64,000 bases of DNA, taken from Litomosoides sigmodontis. Lineage: Eukaryota; Nematoda; Chromadorea; Rhabditida; Onchocercidae. The stretch covers positions 10,679,817 to 10,743,816 of the forward strand of contig OY718804.1 of the NCBI GenBank assembly GCA_963070105.1. The letters run 5' to 3'. Made by a program: the position numbers and the translations under genes. Of the stretch, positions 13,902 through 27,032 are shown in pieces (the first letter of the stretch is position 1; each line of letters starts with the position of its first letter). The notes under the pieces are model-generated. The model was not told where the DNA came from. It ran no database searches and saw only the letters and a program-made list of their open reading frames with translations.

Positions 13902-14430
13902 CGGAGTAATAACATTTTCCTTGGACCAATAAATGAGAACCCTTTCCGTACTCATCAGTAACATCATTTCCGCTTTTCACTTCGCTTGTTCACTTTTTTA
14001 ATATTTAAATGAAAACTTCGAATCGTAAAATTGCGCCTACGCAGAACATTAATTTCTCTTTCCACCGCTACTGTCACACATTTCTTAATGATATTTTTTT
14101 CTAACATTTTAATGTTAGAGTTTTTTCCTTACTAGAAATATTTCTTCTCAAGTTCGTTTGTCGGTAAAATTAAATGAATTGCGAAAGGAGGCATTTCTTT
14201 AAACAATTCATCAGAAACGCTCAGTTCATTTATTGCGAGACGAATTTATTATTCGGCACCTTTTTTCTAAGGTAGGTGAAGAGGAATTTTCAACCATCGA
14301 ATATCAGCAATAGTATGAAAGAAGAGAATGGATAGATGGATGAAGGGGAGGGAGAATGAAAATAATTTTGATATATTTAACCAAACTTTCGCTTGTCTGA
14401 TTTTTTTCCTAAGGAATATTTAAAAGTCGA

Positions 14431-14466
14431 AAAAGAGAGAAAGAGAGAGGGAGAGAGAGAGGGAGA
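14431..14466. repeat. (GA)n microsatellite
   Basis: GA dinucleotide run interrupted by AAAG and GGG. Confidence 0.8.
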
Positions 14467-16714
14467 AATTAATGATTTTAAATGTTTTTACTTATAATTG
14501 TTGAATTTTTAAAATTCTAACGGCTTTTTTGCATGATCTCTTCAAATGCTGCGGAAAGCATTTAAACCTCATTTAAACATTTAAACCGCTCATACTTCAT
14601 CATAATCATGATGTATGCTGAAATGTTTTAATCGTTGCATGCAATAAATTGGGAACATTTTATTGGATATAAACAAGACTACAATAATTTGCAAGATGTC
14701 AACGTGAACGTGCGGTGTGACCTTATGTTATTGGGTCACCAAAGATTATATCGTCTTAACTGTACGTACAACATTTGGTTTTTCCTGTAACACCTTTTCC
14801 AGCTCTGAACGTTTAAATTAGTTCTTCTCCTATTACGCTCAAAAATCACTGCTACTACCACTACTGTTGCTGTTGCTAATATCATATCAATTATCATTCA
14901 TTCCTAGGGGCTATCAGAAAAATGAGCACAATGAATGAGGTACATTTAAATATTTGATTCCGCAGTGAAATTTTCGTTTGTTTGTTTGTTTTTGCTCCTA
15001 AAGGATGAAGAACTGAAATGACTTACTTAAGCTATATTTAGCAAACGGTTAAATCGCTGCAAGAAATATTTGGAGAAATTCACGTAGTTTCTGAAGGCTT
15101 CTCAAGTGAATTTAAGTAATGATTCTCTACTGCAGTGAACATAGTTACTTCGTAATAATTCTTTATTAATCATTGATGAAAAGTAGTGAATACTTTATGT
15201 CCTCGAACACTCCGTACGTGATCGTTGTTCCAATTAATTTATTTACAAAAAAAGCATTATAATACCTCCGTGGGAGAGTAGTGGAAAAGGCGTTCAGAAG
15301 AGGAAGGTAGAATATGGAAGTATATTTGGTAGATTATAATAAATTGATAAATGCAAATTGGTGAGCTAGGTAATGTCATGGAAATTCTGGAGATGAGAAG
15401 AAAAACTCGTATGTAAATCAGATTTAAATTTATGCTTTCGAAATATCGGCTTGCCTAAGCGGTTTTTCAAAACAATCCTGAATTTTTTCACTTGCCAAAA
15501 CTCCTTGCATTTCCTTCCCTGAAAGTTGAGTTCTTCATCACTTTTGGAGCATTTAAGATTGTTGATGATGATGATAAATAACACTGACGACTAGTTCGAG
15601 AAGGGTATAAAGCGTTATCACTGTGACACTTGCGCTTATTTGTTAATTTTGAACTACGACTGTCAGATGTTATTTGCCTCACGAGAAATGAATTTTGACT
15701 CTTTTTTAGGTGAAAGTGGATTTCAATGCGTATTTATCAACAATAGGAAAAATGAACTTAAAAATTGGGTTTTCCTTCAGAAAAAAAATATTTTATTGTA
15801 CGAAACTTAAATGGATTGTTTAGTCGGCACCTTTGTCCAACTGATTCTAGTATTCAGTGAGTCTGAATTGTATGCATTACAGTATGAGAGATGGAAAGGT
15901 AAAAGCGCAATTGGTCGAAAGAATTTTTTCAGTTCAAAAAATGACTAATTGTGCTTAGTGTAATCAAGTTAGATTTGTATTAGATTTTAGCATTAAAATT
16001 TAATTAGGAATGTAAATTCAAGAAAAAAAATTACGTTTTTCGGTGACTCATTAATTGATTTGGCTCTTTTGCTAGCTTAAGGAATGCTTAGCTTTTGAAA
16101 CAACTTTACGTAATTTCGCAAATCACTAGATCAGCCACTTCCGTGCTTTGGACTTCCAAACTGATGCTTCTTAGCTAATATAGTAAAGCCAATTCTGATA
16201 TCTACTTAATAATCCGCACGTACGTGTGGTTATCGGTGACTCACGACTATACTGCACTGCTTTTCTATGATTCACGTGGTCCCGACACACTACGACCACA
16301 TAAATGATGCAATTAATTAATTCAAGTTATCGTGATCCAAACCTTTTATTTCTTCTGACTTATTGAAATATGCATTCAAAGCTTCTGTTCGGGACGGTTA
16401 CTGTGTAAGAAAAAATGCAGCTGTTTGCTACATGCCATTGCAATCACTCTGCTGTGCTATCGGAATAAATGCAAGGAAAAGCAGATCAGATCGGAGGTAG
16501 CGGAGAAGATTCTTGGGTTTTGCGATTTGCTGCACATATTTTTAAAAAGTACTTTTTTTTTTTAAAAATTGCATTTAACTTTGCCACATCTTCCTGTGAG
16601 TCATCCATTAAGTTCACACTCACCTCCTCTTAGCTGCTCTCAGTAACAGCACGCAACGACCCATTAACCATTTGGTAAAAATCATCCTGGAAACTGCTCA
16701 TATTACCACCTGTA

Positions 16715-16752
16715 CACCACACATGCACACGCACACGCACACGCACGCACGC
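16715..16752. repeat. (CACG)n / CA-rich microsatellite
   Basis: CACACG and CACG units in tandem. The open frame across it (16672-16887) is a product of the repeat. Confidence 0.8.
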
Positions 16753-17235
16753 TGCGCATCACCGCTCATCATCATCACCACAGCACTTTCACCCGCATGG
16801 TCATGGACATGGACTATTCTGCTGCAGTCGATCGGGTGGAAGTACAACATTGCCGTATGTAATCGTCTGTCATTTGCGTTGGTGTGAATCAGTGAAATTT
16901 CACTTGGCCACTGCTGTCATCACTGCCATTTTGAAGGCCATTTGATAATTTTACGTTTCAAATGATAAATTGGTGGAATAATTGACGCGGTGATTAAAAA
17001 AGAACCACCGCAGAAGGCAGGGTTCAGGTCTTCTGACTCCTGATTTTATTAAGGGAATAAAACTTGTTTATCTCTTCCTGGAAAGTTTCTGTCTCCCGTA
17101 ACTTTCCTTTCTTTGCAGTAGTATAAAATATCCGTTAGTAATTTTCTTTGATCACTCATAATTTCACATCTACGAAATTTACGCTTAATTTACGTTTACG
17201 ATATAGTTGATATAATTCGGTTACTGAACAGCTTA

Positions 17236-17238
<3 letters not shown>

Positions 17239-17272
<34 letters not shown>
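17239..17272. repeat. (GT)17 microsatellite
   Basis: Uninterrupted GT dinucleotides over about 34 bases. Confidence 0.9.
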
Positions 17273-17277
<5 letters not shown>

Positions 17278-18412
17278 TCACTTCTCTATAATTGATATTT
17301 GAAGTGCTACAGCAGTGTTGTGGATGGTATTTATGCGGTAAATCACTCAGTTGACAGTATCACTAAACGGAACGATCGTTGATTCCATTCACTATTGCCA
17401 CTTCATTACCTCTCCTTTTCTTCGTGCATCTTTCATTCCACACTTCTAAATTTCAATTGTAACATTTTTAAACCATTCACATTTATTTGCTTTTTCGATA
17501 AATAACACCACACATCCACATTCTCTCATCTATGCGCTTTCTTCCTATCCAGGATGACTGAATTAAATTGCAGTCATATTCAACTTACTTATCATGTCCA
17601 CTGTGTCGTCCAGCATCATTTGTAGTTACTTCGGAATTTCCGGTGCTTTCTATGTTGTTCTTTCACATTACATTCTCTGCACTTCGCGGACTCACAAACT
17701 CAACCTTTCTGAACATAAAACTATTGCCGAGCCATTCGTGTTGAAACTCACAAAATTTCATAGTTCATTTTAACGGGCCACTCATTTAAACTTTCAAAAA
17801 GATTTGCCGCGGTTTGCATGACTCCGAGCTGAAATGCGCCTTTTAGCTAGTGGTAGCGGGGCGGGGGTGGGAGATGAGTGAATGGCTCGAGTTTCCATGC
17901 TCACTTTTTGCTTTCCTTCCTTTTTTCTTTTCCGCCTATGTCTTTCCCTGTTTTTTTCTTCCGTTTATTCAGTGAGATGATCGCTGCATAATTTTGAAGC
18001 TTTACTTGTTTAGCTTCCGGACTGCGTTTTGGGTTGGATATTTGCTGTTGCCAGTGAATCCTTGATTTATTGTATTTTGTCTGTGTCGACATTTCAGTGG
18101 ATCTTTTCCGTTAATTTGTTTTGCCGGTTTTCTCATATTCTTTAAAGCGGAATTTCATATTCAACGCTTTCACTTAACTCTATCCATTTTTAAACTTGTT
18201 GAAACCTTTTTTAGCTAGTTTCCTAGCTTGTTTATTTCTGTCAATTGTATTTTCGAGTACTTTATTTATAGCAATGCTTCCATTCTCTGTTTTATTTTTA
18301 AAAATAGCCATTGTTATTACTTGCATGGAAAAGTACATTCGAAGAATTAATCTGTCGTAGAAGTAGGCTGTGAAAGGTAAACAACAACGGTAAGGAATGG
18401 GACTTCATCTTC

Positions 18413-18426
18413 TCCATTTTTTTCAG
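18413..18426 (+). promoter_or_regulatory. Probable trans-splice (or 5' UTR) acceptor of the LASP-like gene
   Basis: CCATTTTTTTCAG ends 36 bases before the ATG at 18463. This is a near-ideal nematode 3' splice site with no upstream exon in view, so spliced-leader addition is the simplest reading. A conventional 5' UTR intron is the alternative. Confidence 0.55.
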
Positions 18427-18462
18427 GCTTGAAATTGGTGAGAAGCATCATCGTTTGTAAAG

Positions 18463-19692
18463 ATGAGTAAGAAGTGCGCCAGAGAAGAGTGCGGTAAAAC
18501 TGTTTACCCACTTGAAGAATTAAAGTGCTTGGACAAAGTAAACTTCTCTAAAACATTTTATTTGTGTTATTATTCCAATTCTCAAGTCTTGTTTTGCTTC
18601 ATGCAAACATTGTAGCGGCAGACTTTTGTTGAATTAAATTTAGCTGCTTCTCTAATGAAATTCTAAGTGTTCGCTTTCGAGATAGTGATGTAGTACCATA
18701 CAGAACTAAAATAAAAAATATTAATGTAGAAAGGGCTGAAAAGTATGAGGGTAGGAAATTATGTTAAATGACATAAATAACCTTTCTAGTTGACTTTTGG
18801 TGTTTTCAAGCACTGCATCATTTAATTAAAGTTTAAGTAGTGTGACAAGAGGTGTTTGCTACTAGCAAATTATTTTAGGTTTGGCATAAAGGATGCTTCA
18901 GGTGCTCAGTATGTGGCATGGTTTTGAATATGAAAAATTATAAAGGATATGATAAAATGCCGTACTGCGAACCGTAAATTTTTGCCTTAACTTTCAATTT
19001 TCAGTTCATGTAAATTCCTCAAAATTACTCTTTTTCTTCGCAGTTTATAAGTTCCTTTTTTAGCCATTATCCGAAGACCGTAGCGTCAGTGGTTGTCGAT
19101 ACACCAGAAATGAAGCGTTTGGCAGAAAATACCAGATTGCAGAGTCAGGTATGTCTTGATTCTTCATTCTTAATATGTTTTTGCTCGCTTTTTTTGAAGG
19201 TAGTACCTATTTTTTTTCGTTTGATGTTCGACTACGACTGGTTAATGCATGTGATAAAATTCTTCCTTGTGAAGATAGGTTTTAAATCCAGTTTCAGAAT
19301 ACAGTCACCAATGTTTTCCATATAAGGAGTGTTACTGTTTTTGAGTATCCTTTTACATTTTGCTTCTCAAAATGATGAATTTCAGATTAAATATCACGAA
19401 GAATTTGAAAAATCGAAGGGACATAGAATTCAAGTGGCTGATGATCCTGAATTAACTCGACATCTTCAAAATACCAAAATTCAGTCTCAGGTAGAGCGCG
19501 TGTGGGTGCGATTGAGCAACTGAAGGAGAAAATATATATATATATATATTTTCTTATTATAGAAGGTTTAAAAACAAGTGTGGTTGATTGCATTGCAACT
19601 GACCATGCGCTACATGATCGTAGTTCTAAAAATGTACCACTCGAGAGTGCTGCATTTGGTATTGTAGGCCTTGAAACAATGCTACACCTTTC

Positions 19693-19726
<34 letters not shown>

Positions 19727-22700
19727 GTACATGTACAAAGTGCAAAATATTTAATTTTATTTAAATATTTATATAATTTAATATTAAATAGTTTCCGTTG
19801 GAGGATCCTTAATTGATATTGATTACAGAAGGTATTTTTATAAATAAAATGTGATATTTTTTGTTATAACTTTAATATAATAGGTTGATCTTCATGTTTT
19901 TACTAAGATGAAGCATGTTTACTTAATTTCTAGGTAGCTTATCACGGTGAACAGAACAAAAAGAAGTTACAAGATGAAATTCGGCCCCAACCACAGCAAC
20001 AGAGCATTTCTAATGGCGAAGGTTTTTGTAGTTTCATTCTTTGGTTTTTGCATCAAGTGGTCATTCATTCCTTTACTGCAGAGTTCTTTAAAATAAAGAC
20101 TGGTTTGTTAGAATGAATTTTTGCAGTTCCAAATTGCTGATTATATTCTAGATAGAAAATGAGATGTAACCTCGGCAATATTTTGTTCTTAACTTAATAA
20201 CTTGGTAATGTTTTTTTTTTCATTTGCTTTGAACTTTAACGATTTTAAAAATGGATTATTTTGATATGGAATGCCGATGATTTTTTCACTTCGATTTTCC
20301 CATATTATTATTTTTTTTTCATATAGCTTATAAGAATTTATATATCCTTATGGAAGCTTGAAAAGTATAGGAGGAATATTTTGAAAATACTTTAAAAAAG
20401 CAACTTCATATTGAGCAGTATGTAATAGAATATCCAGAATTGCAAGCTCACGCTTTTAATGTTTTTTCCCTTACCTTAAATGACAAGCAATTTGAAACTT
20501 AATTTACTCCCTATTTCGCTGCACTCTCAAGTAACCTTGAGATTGCGGAGATGTAACAAACAATAAATAGTATTGTAGCTTCATAAAACTTCGCTGGGCA
20601 AGTCATGATTTTGTAGGTAAGGCAAGGCGCTGCTTTAAGCTTGATCATACTTCAAATTTGTTACTCAGCTAACGTATTAGGAATTTAGGCGAAGGAAGAG
20701 AATAAAATAGAGGGAAAAAATAAAGCTACTGAAATTCTTGATAAAATAAATTTCCATGTGACTGAGAAACACTGAATCATTGAACTTTTTAGCAGTGATA
20801 TCATTTTAGGCTGAGGTGTTGTCGCTAGTTCTGTGATAGGATGATTATTCAAGAAGTGCAAGATGCCTTGTCTGATTTGCCTTAATTGCCTGAAAAGTGC
20901 TTGTTCATTTCTTTTTCTGTTTCATTCTTAATTTCTATTCACAAATCCAATTAATCATTTGCATGCGCTTTCAGTACCTTTGAGTGCTAATAATGTGCCT
21001 GAATCACCTTCAACGTACGCCCCGCCCTTTTCTACTGCCGCTGTGCATCATCAACCAGCAACACCCTATTCCAGTAAACTTGCACGACAGTCCGGCACTC
21101 TAATTTATTCATCTGAACAAGGTGGCAAAGGTATCTATATCTTAATATCGATGTATAAATATGTGTATTTTCGGAAAATTCATTCGAAACCTATACGGAT
21201 GTCTATAGATAAGGATTTCTGTAGATTTGACGAGAAACTGTTGTTCAGCTTTTCAGTATTCTATCGTTTCGCTTTTTCATGAATGTAATAGATCTTCTTA
21301 ATGAATATAAGTTTTCTTTCGACTACATCTTGGACATTAGCATTACGATAAACATAAGGTACAAAAAAAAGAGTATCAGGATATTTAATACCTAGTTAAC
21401 CTGAAATTTCTGGAAACTTTATGTGTTTGTATGTGAATGCCAAGTTTTTTCACACGAAAATTGCTTAACAACAAAGTGGTTTCTTTGACTAATGCTTCGC
21501 GTGTTTGTTCTTTTCCTGCCATAAAGATTCTTTCAAGTTAAGGATGAGAAATTTCAAAAATTTTTTTGTTTGGCATTTCAATAATTCTCTTTTTTACGCA
21601 CTTTCTTCTACATATTGGAACGTCATTTAGAATTAGGTTAAAATAAAACCTTCAACAATAACTTTTACTTGCTGCAAGTTCTTTGAGAAAAATTAGATAT
21701 CTTAAAAATTTTTCTCAATTTCAGCTATTTTTCATGAAATGATGACCTAGAATGAATGATTAACAAAAAGAGTTAATTTGATTGTGTGCCATTGCTATCT
21801 GAGCATATTTTATTATTATAGTGCCAATTCAGCAGCGTCAAGTTGGTAGTATAGCTGACTATGATCCTTTAAATGGAAACTGGGGGACTGTAGGATCAAG
21901 TCGAGCGGCGGAAAAAATTGGTACTGTCATTTCCATTTCCAATAAATACAATTTTCCAATTCTTGGATGTTATTTTTCATATTTTATTGTTTTTCTTATT
22001 GTAAATTATTTTATTCACAATGGTTCTACGAACATGGAGATTAATTAGATGTTATTATATCGATTAGACACTCATTCAAAGTGGTAAAAAGTCGAAGAGT
22101 GTATGTAATTTTACTTTTGATAATTTAATGAAAAATAATGTGCTGCGTATTGTTTTCACTGAATTTGTCATGTCTGAAAATTTAAATGATTTGAGAATGA
22201 ATCATCGAAACTTTTAAAAAGGAAGGTTATGAAAATATAAACATTGTTCAAAATCAATTATGAGGAACAGTGAGCTTCAAGCTCTTCAGCAATACCTGCT
22301 CATTGAATCACTACAGACTTAGATACATCGAGAAGTTTAATGACTAATAATAAATAAAAATGGTGGATATGGATGGAAAACTTTGTATTTTGCATGCATT
22401 TCCAATATGCTGCTTAGGGCCTGTGCAAAATTTCATAAATGTTTTTTATTTTTAATTAAAAGCAATAAAGATTTTAGTCATGCGCCCAGCTTTCTTCTAC
22501 AGTGAAAGCAATTTTAGGTCAATTGGCAGCTTCAAATGCCGGAGTAGCTGGTTCAAATGCAGTGGGAATTAACCGGCCAGGTACGAAAGGAGCGGGCTTT
22601 ACAGTGAAAGCACTTTATGATTACACTGCTGCTGATAAAGATGAGGTAGACGTTTTGATTTTTGAAGTTAGAGTTCATGCGTTTTCGTAAGGAATGCGGG

Positions 22701-23081
22701 CAGTAAGGATGTGGCTTTCATACAATTAGGGTCGCACGCTATGATTCGTTATGTATTGCAAAAATTTTTAGCTGACTGAAATTGGCCGGCGAAGGTGAAA
22801 CAATCAAGTTATTAGTCTGGTACGATAGGAATAATCATTAAGCTCTGGAAAGGACGCTAGAATAGATGACTGTCGATATTCTAACTCGTCAGTTATGATA
22901 TTCGGAAATATTTTTTTAATTTAAGGTGACGTTCGTTGAAGGCGATATCATTGTAAATTGTCAGAAGGTTGACGAAGGCTGGTTAACGGGCACTGTGCAA
23001 AGAACACTGCAGTGGGGAATGCTACCTGCGAATTATGTGGAAAGAGTTAAACAGCCAACTGGGCTTCACTATCTCAGCTGA
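18463..23081 (+). CDS. LASP/nebulin-like LIM and SH3 domain protein, 9 exons
   Basis: Actin-binding adaptor of muscle attachments and cell cortex by family knowledge. Exons: 18463-18537, 18879-18973, 19064-19148, 19386-19490, 19934-20021, 20975-21130, 21822-21920, 22503-22645, 22926-23081; all phases agree and give 333 residues. Residues 1-61 are one LIM domain ([20 protein letters not shown] then PYCEPHYPK). Two nebulin repeats follow ([14 protein letters not shown] about residue 85, [13 protein letters not shown] about 120). A Pro/Ser/Gln-rich linker leads to a C-terminal SH3 domain (about 265-325) with ALYDY, DEVTFVEGD, GWLTGTV and MLPANYVE. Length and order match LASP1/Drosophila Lasp; C. 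elegans has one such gene (F42H10.3, from memory). The odd point is the first zinc pair, C-A-R-E-E-C, spaced four rather than two residues apart. Confidence 0.95.
19532..19550. repeat. (TA)n in LASP-like intron 4
   Basis: Short TA run about 40 bases after the donor at 19491. Confidence 0.8.
19693..19730. repeat. Second (TA)n in LASP-like intron 4
   Basis: TA run broken by two G substitutions. The open frame 19502-19816 spans both TA tracts and is not coding. Confidence 0.8.
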
Positions 23082-25733
23082 GCCTTTTCAATGCTAGGTT
23101 TATTTTGCATGGCTTGCATTCTTTTATAGGAATTATGTGTCTTTGATATCAGTCTCTGATAGAGATTGGAGGAAGGCAGAATTTCTGACTGAATTATTTC
23201 CGACTGAAAAGCAAATGTGGGAAATAATTCGTAACTTCCTGATACATGTTAAATTATGAAGTATAACACAGAATATATCATGCTATACAATCATCCATCC
23301 TAACGCGGTCTTTCGAATTATTAATAAGAGGATAGTAAGTACTGAAATTTCGTAATATCTTCAAGTTTGTCCAATATAAGACTATTTACTATTTTGTATT
23401 TTTGGGAGAACTTCTATCAAGGTTTCTTCATGGCGTCTCCTAACTTCTTTAAAATTTTGAATTTGGCATTGAGACTCCATCGAACTTTGACTTCGTTGTA
23501 TGATGATACGGTATGCCAAAGTATGGCACGATCGCTAGAAGCGTTAAACAAACGGGAAAGGTGTTATTCCATACTAACAGCTGAATAGTGTGATTCTGAA
23601 GTATCGGCGACCGAATAAACGGTGCAGAAACTGAATAGTTTATAACTTCCTTATCTTCGAAATACAACTACGTTGCTATTGGGAGGATTGCCATCTACCT
23701 AAGAATTTATACCGCAAATTTCTCGTTTTCCTTTTCTTTCAAGCTTTGCTTTTGTTCTGTTTTATGCCATAGTGCTCAGCGATTGAATAACATTTAAAAG
23801 CTATTTTCTCTGGTGTTTTTTTTAGGGTGACAATAATATATATAATAATAGTTAATAACATACAGATTGTGCATGAACTTTTTTTTAAATCATTAAGTTT
23901 CTGCGAACTTAATAATGCAGAGATTGCATGTACTATTAATTGTAGACGTTTTTCAGAAAAAAAGTGAATCGAATTTGGAAGGCAGGTAGAATCGTAGTGG
24001 AAATCCTTGCGTCAGGAGCGAGCAACCTCTACCACAAATAGTCTTGATATTGTTTGGATTGAACTTTATGTTGAAACATGAGCTATTGTTGACTATTTCC
24101 ATTTCTTATTTCTATCTGCAAGTAACGCTTTAAATCGCTTCACTAATTTATGTATGTACTTATAACGATATTTGAACGGTTCGGGATATTTAATGCCATA
24201 AGAGGAGAGGAATTTCATTAAGATTTAGTTTTTCATTATTTCTTTTTATATACTTTGTTGTCTTTTTTGTACTTTCTTTCTTTATTTGACTTATTGCCAG
24301 TAGTCATTAATTAAAAAAACATCTTTCCGGAATCTGTTGTGGTTATACAGTAGTTTCAAAAGTGACTAAGGCATCTGGAGTCAAAATGGGAGTAAATAAG
24401 CAAGGAAAGAAAAATTTTGTCATGGATTTTTTTTTAAATAATTTCTGCTACTTGAAAGAGAATTGTAATGTTTCGAAGCTTGGAATGCTTTAAACAAAGA
24501 ATTATAGCTTGGTATAGTTCGTATCACATCAAATAAAAAGACAGAACCATTGGCATTTAAACATTAACATTAACTGATAACTTTGGCGAAAGATAAATTA
24601 TTAATAATCTTATGTATTTCTCTGGGAATGTTTGCGAATGAAACGAACTTTACGAACGTTTCCCTATTTATGGGTTTTGTGAGCTACAATTTTTATTTTA
24701 ATTTTGAAAATTTCCTGTTATCTATAGAAATATGATCTTTTCATTTAATTCATGTTTTGTGCCTTTCTTGTTTGTGAAAGTGAAGGTTTGTCTGTGCTTC
24801 TAATTGTTCTCTTTATGAAATTATTTTTTTTCCAGCCGGACAGAATTAAATGTTGCCTACGAATCTGATACTTTATTTTGTTAACTGATGCACATATTTG
24901 TTCACCGCTGTCTCTGTGGACCTTGGCTAGCTGATGCCATACCAAAAATGCAAGGATTGTTAGCTGGGCGGTTATCGTTGGCGTGACGTGAAGTATGCTA
25001 GTGGTGTGTGAACGAAGAGATGCAACTGATTCTGTCCTGGAAGAACAAACGGTACTTAAGAAATACTTTTACTAAGGAACGATTTGATATAGTGAAAGGG
25101 TAGATTGCCGTTTTTTTTTGATTTAGTTAGTGTCGTAACTGATCTTCTGAGATCAATTTTTTCCTCACCTTCAAGTTCATGTGCTTTGCTCTCTACGATA
25201 TTAATCATTCTACAGTGTCACCTTCGTTCTTTTCATCATTTTGTAAACATTGTCAAGATATAAAGTACTTATGCTTATTTTGTTACATTGTGTAGAGGCC
25301 TTCCAGTCATCTCAAATATAACCGTAAACGTCTTGGATTGAAACAGTAAACTAGAGCACTTCAACTGTAATTTGCACGAAGAAACGTAGAGTAAAGGGTT
25401 TTGTGGTAATGAACGTAGCAATAACATTTTACACATCGTAATGAATTACTGGTTACATATATTTTGTCTGCAATTTTAAGTGGATTTTGAGGGGTTCTGT
25501 TGTGTTGAGATAGCATAGCAACGCGTAGAAATAAAGTTATGGAAGTAGTTATGTGGGGAACGATTGCGAAGCGATGAAATTACTGCTTGTTTGGGGTTCT
25601 AATTGCCGCCAACAACTTGACAGCAAACGAAGTTTAAACCCTTCGAGCTTTGTGAACCATATATGGCTGGTCGTATGCATTCGCAGTTCACGCTATGTCG
25701 AAATGTTTCCTGCATTGTACATATGTGGATTAT
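23082..25733. other. Spacer between the LASP-like gene and the convergent small membrane-protein gene
   Basis: The first part is probably LASP-like 3' UTR; an AATAAA lies at 23614-23619, about 530 bases past the stop. The rest is AT-rich with no exon I can support on either strand. Confidence 0.5.
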
Positions 25734-26360
25734 TTACGTGTACGTACATTTGACAGTGACCGTTTTAATGGCCGTGCTCTAGGGACGCAATATACAATAG
25801 GTATTTGTTAAAATATCACCGTGAGGGATGAGTTCTTACCGAGAGAAAGTTCCGAAAATCTGCATGAAAAATCTTGTGGTTCAAGATTTCGTCTTTTCAA
25901 AATAATATCGAATGTATGAAGCAAAAAAAAAATTAGACTTACCGAATCGCAACAACAAGATTTCAAAAATTGTCGGAAACTAAAGGCTGGACATGGACAA
26001 CACTTCATGATGCAAGAACAATCAAAGTAAGAAGGGACCACTGCATGTGGTGTTTCATCTTCCAACCTGCGTGCTTGACGGGACTGAATGAATCGATGGG
26101 GCTGGAATAGAAATGGTATTTACAACAGGCATGGAAGTGCTACGAAATCCTTACACACACACATTTATGAAGAGGATATTCCCGAGGTTGCGGAAAAGTG
26201 AACCAACCTGAAATAGAATGCAAATGTAGAAAGCAATAATAACAAGGATGAAATAAGCGGCAGCTACAAGAAGAACAATAGCAACGAGTGCGGTCTCCTT
26301 ATCAAAGATATCCATCAGTAGTGCAAACCTGTACACATACCACGCCACGGGTATTTCCAT
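25734..26360 (-). CDS. Small single-pass membrane protein with cysteine cluster, 3 exons
   Basis: Family not recognised. Minus-strand exons 26360-26208, 26101-25943 and 25778-25734 join in phase 0 throughout to give 118 residues. Residues about 22-50 are one strong transmembrane helix (ALVAIVLLVAAAYFILVIIA). A basic juxtamembrane stretch follows (RFIQSRQARR), consistent with the positive-inside rule and a cytoplasmic C-terminus. After it comes a cysteine cluster (FDCSCIMKCCPCPAF, then SCCC) that could be palmitoylated or bind metal. The tail is short (TVTVKCTYT). Donors CAG|GTTGG and TCG|GTAAGT and acceptors ATTCCAG and TCCCTAG are good. An internal TGTACAG followed by an ATG (MDIFDKE, residue 17) offers a trans-spliced shorter start. 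The gene is divergent from a + strand ORF with only 48 bp between the two ATGs. Confidence 0.65.
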
Positions 26361-26408
26361 GGTAACAACAAATTGTCATTTGAAAATTACTCCTCGACCA
26401 AATCAGAA

Positions 26409-26857
26409 ATGGAAAAGGTTAAGTGCATGTTGGTTAAATCTTATCAGATGGATTCAGTTCTACTCTTTATTTCCAACCACAGATTAATTCCAATTTGTGG
26501 AAGGATTTTCCGTCACTCTTCAATTTCTGAATTATTTCGTCGCTACTCGGTTCTGTAAGCAATATGTTCCATATTAGTGTTCATTTCAGTGTGCTAGGAT
26601 TCAACCTAGCTTCTTCCAACAATCGTCAAACACAAGCACTCAGCTACCACGACTACTTACTTCATCTCCACGGCTCACGTTGCGAAGTTTTACCTGCTTT
26701 AGTGCGTTTGAGCCGCGAATTATTAACCGGCGCAAAAGAGAAATCCGGGTGCAATTCAAACGGTTATAGAGGGTTTCCGGTGCAATCATTTAACTTGGAC
26801 TCCAAGAAGTTAGACGTGTATGTGGCTAACATATACGAAGCTTGTAGTCTTACGTGA
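26409..26857 (+). CDS. Hypothetical protein, possible two-exon gene
   Basis: Not recognised. An open frame from the ATG at 26409 runs to GGTTCT|GTAAGC (26554). Removing 35 bases to the acceptor TTCATTTCAG (26589) joins it in frame to an open segment ending in TGA at 26857, giving 137 residues. The second half has balanced codons and higher GC than its surroundings (ALSYHDYLLHLHGSRCEVLP, YVANIYEACSLT). An AATAAA near 26891 could serve as poly(A) signal. A 35-base intron is very short; alternatively only the second part is translated from the ATG at 26564. It shares its upstream region head to head with the minus-strand membrane-protein gene. Confidence 0.35.
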
Positions 26858-27032
26858 GTCTCGAAACGTGAATCAGTGGTAATTTTTGCAAATAAACATT
26901 GATTCGAGGTTAGTTTTTTATGTGTTCGTTTTATTCTTGTTCATCGTTTTTGTATTCTCGTGGAGTATTTGTAATTGAGGCATCATAGCGAGGAGGTTAA
27001 TAAATTTACACATTCATTTGAGATCGCAAGGA

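Larger units (their letters stand above)
9374..18426. other. Long gene-poor spacer upstream of the LASP-like gene
   Basis: Nine kilobases with no homology-bearing exon on either strand. It contains a pyrimidine-rich tract (9.45-9.85 kb), a CTG/CCG-rich island, GGAT, GA, GT and CA/CG microsatellites, a perfect hairpin at 11262 and a short degenerate repeat cluster at 13822. The longest open frames (9453-9866, 16672-16887) arise from low-complexity sequence. The position suggests regulatory DNA of the downstream gene, or a gene with unrecognised short exons. Confidence 0.5.
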
